Below, one piece after another: positions 8,707-17,773 of a stretch of DNA of 64,000 nt. The number at the start of each line of letters is the position of its first letter. The first letter of the stretch is position 1. This DNA comes from Acetatifactor muris (GTDB taxonomy: Bacteria; Bacillota; Clostridia; Lachnospirales; Lachnospiraceae): positions 310,001-374,000 of the forward strand of contig NZ_JANJZD010000001.1 in assembly GCF_024623325.1 (NCBI RefSeq). Direction: 5' to 3'. Both the position numbers and the translations under genes were made by a program. The notes beneath the pieces are model-generated. The model searched no databases and was not told where the DNA came from. It was given only the letters and a program-made list of their open reading frames with translations.

Positions 8707-11095
8707 ATGGATTATATCTTCGACTGTACTGATTATTTTTGTACTGATCATCCGCTATCTGTTTCGCAACAGATTTGCCATGAGGGTGCGATATGCCCTG
8801 TGGCTGGTGGTGGCATTGCGGCTGCTGGTACCGGTGTCATTTCTGGAAAGCTCTTTCAGTGTGATGAATCTGGTGGATATGGAGAAGGCAGAAGGAAGCT
8901 TTGCTGCGCTGCTGTCTCCGGAAGAGACAGATACGTCGGTGGAAGTGAAAAGTGCCGGCGGAGAAGTACAGCAGAAGGAAAGCAATGAGCCGGGAACGGG
9001 GACATCTGTTATGGCACAGAAAGGGGAGGAGCAGACTCGGGGAATGGAATCGAATGGGTCCGGGGCAATGTTCCGGGAGAAGGAAGAAGCCGGAATGGGA
9101 ATGGGAAGGGGAAAGGGAATACTGACCGGTATCTGGCTGGCAGGAGTGATACTGAGTGCGGTGACTGTTCTGACTGTCAACACCGCGTACCGAAGAAGAG
9201 TGTATCGTTCCCGGAGAAAATGTCGGACAGAGCTGGTAAGCGCACTTCCTGTCTATACCTCTTCTGTGGTGTCCACACCCTGTATGTTCGGCCTGATACA
9301 TGCGGCGATTTATCTTCCTCCCAGGGCCATGGAGGAGAAAAAGAAATTAAAATATATTCTGTGCCACGAAAATACACATTACAGGCATCTGGATCAACTG
9401 TGGGTTCTGGTGCGGGCGGTCTGTGTCTGCATCCACTGGTATAATCCCCTGGTGTGGCTTGCGGCGGGACTGGCCAGGCAGGACTGTGAGCTGGCCTGCG
9501 ATGAAAAAACGCTGGAGGTTCTGGGGGAAGAAGAAAGAATTAATTATGGCAGGACACTGCTGGATTTCAGCGCACAGGGAGATGTGTTTTTTGGAGAATT
9601 TCAGCTGTCCACAGCCATGTCCGGCAGGAAAAAGCAGGTGAAGGAACGCCTGATGCTGGTGATTGAGCAGCCCCGGCGATATGCCGGCACACTGGCGATA
9701 ACAGCCATTCTGGCAATTATGATTTCGACAATTACCTTTACGGGAAAGGTAAGCGGTCAGGAGCAGGACACGGACAGCTCTGCGGACAGCGGCATGGAAG
9801 ACAGAGACGGAGAAACGTCATTTGAGCAGGAGGACGGACAGAAGGAAACGGAGCATACAGATAAAAATGTGGAGACAGCTGCTCTTGTTCCCATTGACTT
9901 AAATGACGGGAAAGAATACCTGCTGAAAGTCGGAGGAGAAGTGATTCCTGAAGAAGGATATCGGATTAACCGGATTACCCTGAACCAGGTGCATGACAGA
10001 GAGGAAGACACGCTGCAGACCATTCTGCTGGAAGAGGTCAGATGTCTGTATACCAGAATGGCAGATGAGGCAGAAAGCGGGAACGGGTTCATGTGGTCCT
10101 ATGCTTTCGGGGAAGAGCCTCTCTATGCGAAAAAGCTGTATACAGTGGAGGATTTGCCCTCCTATACCGTAGGTCAGACAGAGACAAAAGGGCAGGTGCT
10201 GTCCCATGTATCTGACGGTGGGATACTGGTGGCAGATTTGAATTTTGACGGTTATCAGGATTTCTGTCTGCAGGGGGCACAGGAAGGAAATCAGAGCAGA
10301 AATGTACCTTACTACTGTTATCTGTGGAATCAGGAGGAGAGCCGGTTCGAACCTGCTTACATGATTCCCAATGTAGGGGTAGACGGGAAAGAAAAGCTGC
10401 TTGTGAGTACTACCGACGATGGAAACGGAATCATTTCCACAAAGTATTACAGGTTTGATGATACAAACTGCCTGCACATGGTGCGCTATGTGGAGGAAAA
10501 TCAGGCGTCGGATGCTGTATTTCCCACACTGGATCTGACTTATGTGGAGACTGCCTATACGCTGCCTGCCGTAGATGAGTGGGACAATGGTACTGTTTAC
10601 GGGGGTGCGCTGACAGAGAGATTTGTCCAGGGGGCGAAGCAGGCACTGACGGAGCTTTATGAATGGAGCGGCACGAAGATTGACACTGTCTGCTTCAGCA
10701 CATCAGCTTACGGAGATTTTATGTTTGGACAGAAGCCGGAGGATATTCGTGCGTCACGGACTTTTTACAGCCGCGTTTACGGAAGCAGCGCCGGCTTTGA
10801 GGAATGTATTGAGAGCATGAATCTGGCTACGGACAGGACAGTATGGTATTCCCCTGTGACCCAGCGGAAGGTTCCGGAACAAATGGATGAAATGTCGGAT
10901 GAGCAGCTGGCAGAGTGGTACTTCGGGCGTTCGGCTCTGGCGGAAGGGGAGGCGGCAGCGTCTGTCCGGCAAATGACCCAGGGCGAGTATATAGTTGAGA
11001 CAGAGTCGGGACATTATTATGCGATATATCTGCAGCCCGCCACCCGGGAAATGGACTATATAGCGGGCCCTTATGACGGGTATCCCAATCATTGA
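8699..11095 (+). CDS. M56-family membrane metallopeptidase (BlaR1-like sensor)
   Basis: A 798-residue multi-pass protein. TM helices lie near residues 5-22, 33-50, 142-160 and 332-350. The cytoplasmic zinc protease carries HENTH at 223-227 and the downstream ELACDE segment typical of BlaR1/MecR1. Residues ~60-140 form a low-complexity Gly/Glu/Met-rich insert. After the last helix, ~450 residues are predicted outside the cell; I see no penicillin-binding SxxK/SxN/KTG set there, so this is probably not a beta-lactam sensor. The long ectodomain is the likely stimulus-binding part and I do not recognise it. It should cleave the upstream BlaI-type repressor. Confidence 0.88.
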   Translation: MSEWIISSTVLIIFVLIIRYLFRNRFAMRVRYALWLVVALRLLVPVSFLESSFSVMNLVDMEKAEGSFAALLSPEETDTSVEVKSAGGEVQQKESNEPGTGTSVMAQKGEEQTRGMESNGSGAMFREKEEAGMGMGRGKGILTGIWLAGVILSAVTVLTVNTAYRRRVYRSRRKCRTELVSALPVYTSSVVSTPCMFGLIHAAIYLPPRAMEEKKKLKYILCHENTHYRHLDQLWVLVRAVCVCIHWYNPLVWLAAGLARQDCELACDEKTLEVLGEEERINYGRTLLDFSAQGDVFFGEFQLSTAMSGRKKQVKERLMLVIEQPRRYAGTLAITAILAIMISTITFTGKVSGQEQDTDSSADSGMEDRDGETSFEQEDGQKETEHTDKNVETAALVPIDLNDGKEYLLKVGGEVIPEEGYRINRITLNQVHDREEDTLQTILLEEVRCLYTRMADEAESGNGFMWSYAFGEEPLYAKKLYTVEDLPSYTVGQTETKGQVLSHVSDGGILVADLNFDGYQDFCLQGAQEGNQSRNVPYYCYLWNQEESRFEPAYMIPNVGVDGKEKLLVSTTDDGNGIISTKYYRFDDTNCLHMVRYVEENQASDAVFPTLDLTYVETAYTLPAVDEWDNGTVYGGALTERFVQGAKQALTELYEWSGTKIDTVCFSTSAYGDFMFGQKPEDIRASRTFYSRVYGSSAGFEECIESMNLATDRTVWYSPVTQRKVPEQMDEMSDEQLAEWYFGRSALAEGEAAASVRQMTQGEYIVETESGHYYAIYLQPATREMDYIAGPYDGYPNH

Positions 11096-11134
11096 GAACC
11101 TTGAGGAAAGAATCTGCAAAGGAGGTGCCGGTAG

Positions 11135-12754
11135 ATGATGCAGCTTTCGGGAAAAGCAGTCTCCGGGGGAATTGTGCTGGGACCGATTTTCGTGCCGGAC
11201 AGGAAGAAGGAACAGATACATTGTGTCAGAATCACGGATACGGAGGCTGAAATTGACAGAGTCAGGGCGGCGGTAAAGCAGGTAAAAGTACAGCTTCAGG
11301 CGCTGGCTGACAGAGCGCTGGAAGAGGCAGGGGAATCAGGTGCCGCCATTTTTGAAGCATATGAGCTGATGCTGGAGGATGCGGACTATCTGGAAGCCAT
11401 TTACGATGACATTCGGATGGAAAAGGTGAGCGGGGCAAGAGCAGCGGCTGCAACAGGGGAGCGTTTTGCTGAATTATTCGCAGGTATGGAAGATGAATAC
11501 ATGCGGGCAAGAGCAGCGGATGTCAGGGATATTTCCGAACGCCTGGCCGACCTGCTGGACGGCGGCAGAGAGACAGATTTTTTCCCTGAGGAGCCTTCTG
11601 TAATCGTGGCAGATGACCTGAGTCCCTCGGAAATGGTTTCCCTGGACAGAAGTAAAATTCTGGCTTTCGCCACAATACAGGGTTCGGTCGGGTCGCATAC
11701 TGCCATACTGGCCAGAATGATGAATATTCCGGCTCTGGTGGAGGTGCCGGTGAATCTGGAGGAAATCCATACGGGAATGATTGCGGTGGTGGACGGGTTC
11801 GAGGGAACGGTTACTTTTGAACCGGATGAGGATTTCCGTCTTCAAACGGAGAAGAGGATGAAAAAGGAGCAGGAACAGCTTCAGCGGCTGGAAAGCCTGA
11901 AAGGCAGGAAAACGGCAACGAAAAGTGGGAAGAAGATTGATGTATATGCGAATATCGGAAGTGAGGATGACGTGGCATATGCGCTGGAAAATGATGCGGA
12001 AGGCATAGGACTTTTCCGCAGTGAATTTCTGTATCTGGGCAGAAGGGACTTTCCCACAGAGGAAGAGCAGTTTCAGGTATATAAGCGGGTTGTTCAAAGG
12101 ATGGCAGGCAGAAAGGTGATCATCCGCACGCTGGATATTGGCGGGGATAAACAGGCAGATTACTTTAATATTGGAATAGAAGAAAATCCGGCAATGGGCT
12201 ACCGTGCTGTTCGGATCTGTCTGAAACAGCCGGAAATATTCCGGATACAGCTGCGGGCGTTGTTCCGCGCGTCAGTATTCGGGAATCTGTCAGTGATGTA
12301 TCCCATGATTATATCGGAGGAAGAAGTGCGTCAGATTCTCAGAATTGCGGAGGAAGTACAGGCGGAACTGGAGGCGGAGGGGTATCCCTGCCAATGTCCG
12401 GAGCAGGGAATCATGATTGAGACGCCGGCGGCCGTTATGGTAAGTGATGAGCTGGCGGAGCTGGTGGACTTTTTCAGCATCGGGACCAATGACCTGACCC
12501 AGTACACACTGGCCATAGACAGACAGAATGAAAGGCTGGCGGATTACTATGACCCCCATCACAAAGCGATTCTGAGAATGATTCGTATGGTGGTGGAAAA
12601 TGCCCATAAACATGGTATTCGGGTGGGTATCTGCGGCGAACTGGGAGCAGATACAGAGCTGACGGAAGAATTTGTGCGCATGGGTGTGGACGAGCTTTCT
12701 GTGGCGCCATCCATGATTCTGAAGGTGAGAAAGACAGTCCGGGAAATCAGTTAA
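11135..12754 (+). CDS. ptsI: Phosphoenolpyruvate-protein phosphotransferase (PTS enzyme I)
   Basis: A 539-residue cytoplasmic enzyme that transfers phosphate from PEP to HPr, the first step of PTS sugar uptake. The N-terminal HPr-binding helical part is followed by the swivelling phosphohistidine domain with active H188 in VGSHTAILAR. The C-terminal TIM-barrel PEP domain shows GIGLFRSEFLYLGR, RTLDIGGDK, the ENPAMGYRAVR segment, and FFSIGTNDLTQYT near the end. It is slightly shorter than the usual ~570 residues. GGAGGTG precedes the adjacent ATG-ATG start. No ptsH lies next to it, and it follows the M56 gene by 39 bases. Confidence 0.93.
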   Translation: MMQLSGKAVSGGIVLGPIFVPDRKKEQIHCVRITDTEAEIDRVRAAVKQVKVQLQALADRALEEAGESGAAIFEAYELMLEDADYLEAIYDDIRMEKVSGARAAAATGERFAELFAGMEDEYMRARAADVRDISERLADLLDGGRETDFFPEEPSVIVADDLSPSEMVSLDRSKILAFATIQGSVGSHTAILARMMNIPALVEVPVNLEEIHTGMIAVVDGFEGTVTFEPDEDFRLQTEKRMKKEQEQLQRLESLKGRKTATKSGKKIDVYANIGSEDDVAYALENDAEGIGLFRSEFLYLGRRDFPTEEEQFQVYKRVVQRMAGRKVIIRTLDIGGDKQADYFNIGIEENPAMGYRAVRICLKQPEIFRIQLRALFRASVFGNLSVMYPMIISEEEVRQILRIAEEVQAELEAEGYPCQCPEQGIMIETPAAVMVSDELAELVDFFSIGTNDLTQYTLAIDRQNERLADYYDPHHKAILRMIRMVVENAHKHGIRVGICGELGADTELTEEFVRMGVDELSVAPSMILKVRKTVREIS

Positions 12755-12760
12755 TGTAGT

Positions 12761-13477
12761 CTATTTTGCTTTTTGCTTTTTCAAAACGATTCCGCATACA
12801 ATGACCGCCGTAATGAATACAACGATGAGATACCATAGATTTTCAAGGCAGAATCCATGATCCAACAGCAACCGGTATCCCCGGGAAGCAGGGAAAATAC
12901 GCCCTGCGGTTTCCAGAAAATCGGGCAGCAGGCCGGCAGGGAACATAATCCCTGAAAGCATGATGGAGGGCAGGAACACCAATTGTGCGATCATGGTCAG
13001 TTTCGCCTGATTTTTTACCGTCAGCCCTAAAACGCTTCCAATGCCTAACGACGAGGTAATGTATATGGCAAGCGCAGGAAAGAAAAGCGGAAGCTGTGTG
13101 GGCAGAGCCGCTTCAAACAGAACAGGGGCAAGCAGCATGATCACGACACAGGTAATCATCAGATGAACAAAGGCCGAAAGGAACATGGTAACAAGTCCTG
13201 AACAGACAGGGACGCCGTTTGCTTTATAAACCTTTTTGATGTCGCTTCCGTAAGTTTCAATCAACGACGGCGGCAATCCGATAAAGGCCCCCATTGAGAC
13301 ACTCATTACAATCATGGACTGTATCAGCGTACTTCCCATTTCGGGCATAACGGAAGTGAAAATACCGCCCATAAGAAGAAAGAAAATCAGCGGAACGATA
13401 TAGCAGGTGACTAAGAGGGACTTGCTTCGTATATCCAGTTTCCACTGTAACGCCACACCATATAAAAAACTGTTCAT
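12761..13477 (-). CDS. ABC transporter permease (ABC-2 type)
   Basis: A 238-residue protein with six hydrophobic segments in the ABC-2 pattern, including a central SSLGIGSVLGL stretch and a conserved-looking MLSGIMFPAGLLP loop. It should form the membrane channel for the ATPase encoded immediately upstream, whose stop it overlaps by four bases. Such small two-gene exporters often carry drugs, peptides or lipids. The MerR regulator at the head of the operon suggests drug or antibiotic export; this is inference. Confidence 0.85.
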   Translation of the reverse strand: MNSFLYGVALQWKLDIRSKSLLVTCYIVPLIFFLLMGGIFTSVMPEMGSTLIQSMIVMSVSMGAFIGLPPSLIETYGSDIKKVYKANGVPVCSGLVTMFLSAFVHLMITCVVIMLLAPVLFEAALPTQLPLFFPALAIYITSSLGIGSVLGLTVKNQAKLTMIAQLVFLPSIMLSGIMFPAGLLPDFLETAGRIFPASRGYRLLLDHGFCLENLWYLIVVFITAVIVCGIVLKKQKAK

Positions 13478-14289
13478 TCCGTCTCCCTCCCTGCCATTTC
13501 CATAAAATGCTGTTCCAGTGTACCGCGGTCAACTTTCATATCCAGTATACGAATTTCTTTTTGCCTGAAGTCCTGAAGCAGGGAAATCAAAGTATCTTCA
13601 ATCGTATCTGTCTCAAAAGTGTGCATTCCCTGCCTCGTTTTGATATGGATAAAATACTTTTCCCCAATTGTATCAGTCAGTTCCGTTGCTGTGCCGCAGA
13701 AGGCAATATTCCCATGATTCAAAATGGCAATGCGGTCACATAGGGTTTCCACTTCTGCCATATCGTGACTTGCCAGAACGATCGTTTTTCCCTGTGACTT
13801 GAGTTTCCGAATCTGTTCGTGCAGGGAAACCCTGCCAGAGACGTCAAGCCCCGCAGTGGGTTCATCCAGAAAAATAATATCCGGATTACCGATAAGGGCA
13901 AGGGCGAGATGCAATCGCCTTTTTTGGCCTGTGGACAGTTGATGGTACTGTTTCTTCGTGATTTCCTGAATGCCAAGAGCGTGAAGCAGAGTGTCATCAA
14001 TCTCTGTCCTGTTCCATTTTGCAAATAATCTGATAGCCTCCATGGGCTTGATATGGGCAGGTAAAGAGGATGACTGCAGCTGAATCCCCATTTTCCCGTT
14101 TACCGTGATTGTGCCGCTGTCATATTTTCGCAAGCCTTCCATACATTCAAGGGCTGTGGTTTTTCCCGCGCCGTTTACGCCCAGGAGAGCGAAAGTTTCT
14201 CCCTTTTCAATTTCCAAATCAAGTCCATTGAGGACAATATTGCTGCCATAGCTTTTCTTTAATCGGCGAACCTGTATGGCACGATTCAT
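13474..14289 (-). CDS. ABC transporter ATP-binding protein
   Basis: A 271-residue ATPase with Walker A GVNGAGKTT (residues ~37-45), signature LSTGQKRR, Walker B IIFLDEPTAGLD and the switch His in VLASHDMAE. It powers the ABC-2 permease encoded next. A good GGAGGTGG ribosome site precedes the start on the minus strand. The order MerR, ATPase, permease with tight spacing supports one operon. Confidence 0.92.
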   Translation of the reverse strand: MNRAIQVRRLKKSYGSNIVLNGLDLEIEKGETFALLGVNGAGKTTALECMEGLRKYDSGTITVNGKMGIQLQSSSLPAHIKPMEAIRLFAKWNRTEIDDTLLHALGIQEITKKQYHQLSTGQKRRLHLALALIGNPDIIFLDEPTAGLDVSGRVSLHEQIRKLKSQGKTIVLASHDMAEVETLCDRIAILNHGNIAFCGTATELTDTIGEKYFIHIKTRQGMHTFETDTIEDTLISLLQDFRQKEIRILDMKVDRGTLEQHFMEMAGRETE

Positions 14290-14438
14290 CCTTCCACCTC
14301 CTGATTTTAGGTCCGCATCTGCCTCGCTCAGAACCCGGACGTGGGCAGAGAATTTTCGGCCGCGAAAGCAATGCGTCCGTAAATCCTCTGGGGTACTGGA
14401 CGGGGCAGATGCTGTTTTAAATGAGCTGTCGACATTCC

Positions 14439-15233
14439 TTAGCCGGCCGCAAAGGGATTTTCTCCCAGTCTTGAAAAGTAGACCTGCAAAGCCGGCTCTA
14501 AATAGGCGTTTACCATTTTTTGTCTTTCTTCCCAGGCATTTGCAGCGGTATCAATATGGCCCACCTCCATCAATTTCGGAAGCATGCTCATATCACCGCC
14601 AGTAAATTCCGTAATCAATTCCCAATACTCTTTTACGACTCGTTGGCATTCCTCGCTTTCAGGGGACACGCCTGCCTTTTGGAGTTCTATCAGTTTATCA
14701 CTCAGACGGTTGAATCTATCCATAAAATCCAAACCGCTCTCCTTATCGAACCGATTGCGGATATGATCCAGCGTATCGTCATCAAAACGCTTGATGAGAT
14801 AGTAAGAGTCGTTTTTCATATGCAGATTCACAATAATATCTGCATACTTCCTGAAATTAACTGTCTGCATTTGCAACACCTCTTCCTTTAACTGTTCAAT
14901 CGCTGTCAAAGAAGCGGTCAGCTGTTCTATTTTCTCCCGTATGCCGTCTGCCTGTTCGGTAAGGGCGGCTGCCACATCAGTGGGTGTTTCTAAAGATGTT
15001 AAGCGATGCTTTATATCATCCAGAGAAAACCCTAAGGATTTCAGAGATATAATCTGATGAAGCATCACCAGGTCTTTATCTGTATAAAGCCTGCGTCCCC
15101 CTTCACTTTCTGCCGAGGGGGATAACAAACCTTCCCTGTCATAGTATTGCAATGTGCGGACAGTAACGCCTGTTTTCTTTGCAGCCTCCCCAACGGTCAT
15201 AAACCCGGGCGGGATACTTCTGTGTTTTGCCAT
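14439..15233 (-). CDS. MerR-family regulator with TipAS-like C-terminal domain
   Basis: A 264-residue regulator: a MerR winged-helix at residues ~12-80 (TVGEAAKKTGVTVRTLQYYDREGLL), a coiled-coil dimer helix ~85-125, and a C-terminal helical region resembling the TipA antibiotic-binding domain, including the EFTGGDMSMLPKL and LEPALQVYFSRLG segments. TipA-type regulators sense thiopeptides or other drugs and activate export. It heads the ABC operon and has an apparent self-controlled promoter. The 149 bases between it and the ATPase gene show no gene. Confidence 0.88.
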   Translation of the reverse strand: MAKHRSIPPGFMTVGEAAKKTGVTVRTLQYYDREGLLSPSAESEGGRRLYTDKDLVMLHQIISLKSLGFSLDDIKHRLTSLETPTDVAAALTEQADGIREKIEQLTASLTAIEQLKEEVLQMQTVNFRKYADIIVNLHMKNDSYYLIKRFDDDTLDHIRNRFDKESGLDFMDRFNRLSDKLIELQKAGVSPESEECQRVVKEYWELITEFTGGDMSMLPKLMEVGHIDTAANAWEERQKMVNAYLEPALQVYFSRLGENPFAAG

Positions 15234-15255
15234 AATTGCCTGCCTCCTGGAATAT

Positions 15256-15286
15256 AGTATACATCATTACGCTGCGTCATAAACAA
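15256..15286 (-). promoter_or_regulatory. MerR-type promoter with 19-bp spacer and operator
   Basis: Read on the minus strand: TTGTTT (15281-15286), a 19-bp spacer and TATACT (15256-15261). The spacer holds a near-palindrome, ATGACGC-a-GCGTAAT (15266-15280). A spacer lengthened to 19 bp with a central dyad is the hallmark of promoters that MerR proteins bind and twist into activity. It lies directly upstream of the MerR gene. Confidence 0.75.
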
Positions 15287-15395
15287 GACCCTTTTCAAAA
15301 AATCTGCGGCAGAGATTTCTCCCTGCCGCCTTTTGGGTTTCTGCAATTTTTGCTTATGCAAAGATCATCGGTTCTAATCGAAAGAATTTGTATTG

Positions 15396-16079
15396 CTAAT
15401 CTAAAATAATTTTTGTTATATCCAACAACTCTTCACAACAAAAATCTGAGAAAATACTGTTTGACTTATTATGAACCAATATTGTTTTTATTCCTGCTTT
15501 TTGTGCCCCATTAATATCAGCAATCGGATTATCCCCAACCATATAACATACATCTGGATGGTTTGCCGCTCTAAGCGCATAATTGAATATTTCAATCCTG
15601 GGTTTTTCATAGCCTATATTAGTTGAAACAAAGTAATCACAGAAATATTTGTCCAATCCATATCTTTCAACAACTTGAACTATTTCTGGAAAATTGTTAG
15701 TAAGAAGGTAGTTATTATAACCCTTCAACTTACAAGAAGACAGTGCCTTTTCAGCATCATCATACAGCTTATACTCATAATGAATGACATTTTCTTTAAA
15801 TCCTTTGCATATCAATACACTGTCTTCTTTTTCAATGCCATATTTATTACAGAACAAGGTGATTTTATCAAGAAGTTCGTTCCACCAATCTTCTCTAATC
15901 ATATCTGCATAATCTCTTTGAGGCATATTCCATGTACATACACTTGTTAAAAAATCCCTGATTACATGTCGTTCGACTATATAGTTATATTTAAGTAAAG
16001 AATTACTTAACGAACACAGAAATGATTCATTAGAATGTACCAGGGTTCCGTCAAAATCCCAGAAAACAGCTTTATTCAC
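15396..16079 (-). CDS. HAD-family hydrolase
   Basis: A 227-residue haloacid-dehalogenase-fold phosphatase. Motif I is WDFDGTLVHS near the N-terminus (nucleophile Asp about residue 8), motif II is LLTNN, motif III is the Lys of GYEKP, and motif IV is VGDNPIADINGA. The overall plan matches small-molecule phosphatases of the Gph/PPase subgroup. Base composition here is clearly more AT-rich than in the flanking core genes, consistent with acquired DNA. The substrate is unknown. Confidence 0.85.
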   Translation of the reverse strand: MNKAVFWDFDGTLVHSNESFLCSLSNSLLKYNYIVERHVIRDFLTSVCTWNMPQRDYADMIREDWWNELLDKITLFCNKYGIEKEDSVLICKGFKENVIHYEYKLYDDAEKALSSCKLKGYNNYLLTNNFPEIVQVVERYGLDKYFCDYFVSTNIGYEKPRIEIFNYALRAANHPDVCYMVGDNPIADINGAQKAGIKTILVHNKSNSIFSDFCCEELLDITKIILD

Positions 16080-16109
16080 TGTTATCTCCTCCCATCAACT
16101 TCCAGGTTG

Positions 16110-16496
16110 TCAGATTGAAATCCACCAGCAAACACCATATTTATCAATAATGGTTGCACAGCATTTACTCCAGGGGAGTTCATGGATTGGCTCAAGGATT
16201 ACCCCGCCGTCACTTAAAACGTAAAATGCATTGTAAACGGATTCTTCACTACCCATCTCAAATACATTAAATGTCATAGTTTCCCATTTGTTCTTGTGGA
16301 CTACATCAATATCACAGGGATTTGAAGCTTCTGCTAACGCCAAAAACCCCTCTCCATTTACAGACAGTTCACAATGCTCATAAGCCGTGTCCGTTTCATT
16401 CTTAAACTCTCTCGTTATTTCAGCACCAAAAGCTTTACAATAAAATTCTGCTGCTTCGATACTGTTTTTTACATAAACCTGTGTATAGTTTTTCAT
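16110..16496 (-). CDS. VOC-family (PhnB-like glyoxalase fold) protein
   Basis: A 128-residue single VOC domain: N-terminal YVKNSIEAAEFYCKAFGAEI, a central FLALAEAS strand, and the terminal DKYGVCWWISI typical of PhnB-like proteins. Family members include glyoxalases, bleomycin-binding proteins and ring dioxygenases, so function stays open. It is 30 bases upstream of the HAD gene and in the same AT-rich patch. Confidence 0.8.
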   Translation of the reverse strand: MKNYTQVYVKNSIEAAEFYCKAFGAEITREFKNETDTAYEHCELSVNGEGFLALAEASNPCDIDVVHKNKWETMTFNVFEMGSEESVYNAFYVLSDGGVILEPIHELPWSKCCATIIDKYGVCWWISI

Positions 16497-16839
16497 GATT
16501 ATAGTCCACCTTTCTGCAAAAAGTACCGATGAGGTTATGAAACCCTTTGGGGCTTTCGCTCTTCATATTTTCCTGATATATTATCTGTGTAAGGCTGACA
16601 CACTACACAATCAAATCCACTCGGATTTCCCGTGCTGATTCTTATTTTAAACCAGTTCTGGTGCAGATTGCAAGTACTTTGATAAAAGTTGAACTACGTC
16701 CTGTGGAAAAGGAATAAGGGAAACAAAATCACATAACACTTCACTATTTACCTGATACCATTCTTTTGGGATTTAGGCAATGGATTTCTTTACCCTTTTT
16801 GTATACGGGGCAGCTGGTTTATGTTATACTATACTTTGA
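16497..16839. other. AT-rich intergenic stretch without a recognisable gene
   Basis: The region upstream of the PhnB-like VOC gene has no credible ORF. A minus-strand frame around 16650-16770 reads ~40 coding-like codons but has no start and matches nothing I recognise. Base composition is that of the surrounding accessory patch. Confidence 0.4.
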
Positions 16840-16992
16840 ATTTATCCCAAAGGGATATTTAGCCTCTGTTGGAATCTGATAAGAGATGATCAATTTAAAA
16901 ACCACGAACCATTAAAGCCTGCTATTGCACTTTTGGATAGACATCAAAAACCTTATGATGCGGTTTATACAAATAAATATAAATTTAAATAA
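16840..16992 (+). pseudogene. C-terminal coding remnant, family unknown
   Basis: Fifty open codons without a start, between a TGA at 16837-16839 and a TAA at 16990-16992. The reading ends with hydrophilic, coding-like sequence (PAIALLDRHQKPYDAVYTNKYKFK in two parts) directly before the ribosome site of the next gene, as an upstream operon gene would. I read it as the tail of a lost gene but cannot name the family. Confidence 0.3.
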
Positions 16993-17005
16993 CGGAGGAA
17001 CAGCA

Positions 17006-17362
17006 ATGCGATATGGTTCAATTTATTTGATTGTTAAAGAATTTGATAAATCTGTCTCATTTTATGAGAAAGTATTTGATATGAAAGTAAGTGCTACAAA
17101 CGGCAAACGTTTCGCCCAATTTAATAATGAAGGACTTAACCTCTGCCTCATGAATGGCTATTATGACAGTGAAAACCCTGGTCAAGTAGTAACCAAAGGC
17201 GAGTATTGGGAGATATACGATAACCAAAGCGAAATTGCGAATAGTATAAATACTCGTAAGGTATTTATTAACTTAGGAGTCGAAGATTTAAAGGCAGAAT
17301 ACAATAGGATTAAAGGATTACAGGCAACTATGCAAAAGAACTGTGACAGGAGCATCAAATGA
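17006..17362 (+). pseudogene. VOC-family protein, 3' truncated
   Basis: Starts at an ATG with a perfect GGAGG site. About 95 residues follow a VOC/glyoxalase domain (YGSIYLIVKEFDKSVSFYEKVF, then FAQFNNEGLNLCL, then VFINLGVEDLKAEYNRIKGL). The expected last strands with the metal-ligand Glu are missing; instead the frame runs into an unrelated tail of ~13 residues and stops inside the start codon of the next remnant. A deletion has probably fused the two genes. The product, if made, would be an incomplete barrel. Confidence 0.6.
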
Positions 17363-17634
17363 ATAAAATTGTCAAGGAAGCGATTAGAAAAATCAAAGAG
17401 CTGGAAGAAAACACTCCCTGCGAAAAACATAATATTACCGGGGATGTGCGAAAATTATCATCCAGATTATTCAGTCAAATATAGGATAAAAGCATTGAAA
17501 ATGTTTTTATCCTGTGGGAAGAACTGTTAAATGAGCACTCTTGGGGATTGGGAGTCATTGCATTTGATTTTGCATATCGAATGAAAAATCATTATGACGA
17601 ATCAACATACTCTCTAATCTTGCGAGAAAAGTAA
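17359..17634 (+). pseudogene. DNA alkylation repair (AlkD-like) gene remnant
   Basis: The ATG at 17359 overlaps the preceding stop. Forty-one codons read like the N-terminus of AlkD-type HEAT-repeat DNA glycosylases, then an in-frame TAG at 17482-17484 interrupts. The same frame continues with about 49 codons (ENVFILWEELLNEHSWGLGV, then AFDFAYRMKNHYDEST) before TAA at 17632. Intact AlkD proteins are ~220-240 residues, so this is both interrupted and truncated. The family call rests on the characteristic WxLxVIAFDFAYRMK-like stretch. Confidence 0.5.
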
Positions 17635-17702
17635 AGGACTTTTTAAAATTTTGCACATGGATAAAAAATACTGTTTTTGGCAGAATAGAAATGAGAAAAA
17701 AC

Positions 17703-17731
17703 TTGATTCATAGATGGGACTATGGTATCTT
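17703..17731 (+). promoter_or_regulatory. Candidate promoter/operator of the toxin-antitoxin pair
   Basis: TTGATT (17703-17708), 17 bp, TATCTT (17726-17731). The spacer contains the inverted repeat CATAG-N6-CTATG (17709-17724), a plausible site for antitoxin autorepression. It lies 43 bases ahead of the antitoxin ATG. Confidence 0.5.
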
Positions 17732-17773
17732 AAATTAAGAAGTATCAATGGCAAGAAGAAAGCAGGTGAGTTT

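Noticed and set aside
8699-11095. Beta-lactam sensing by the M56 protein
   Set aside because: The ectodomain lacks the SxxK, SxN and KTG set of penicillin-binding sensors, so a beta-lactam sensor call is not supported.
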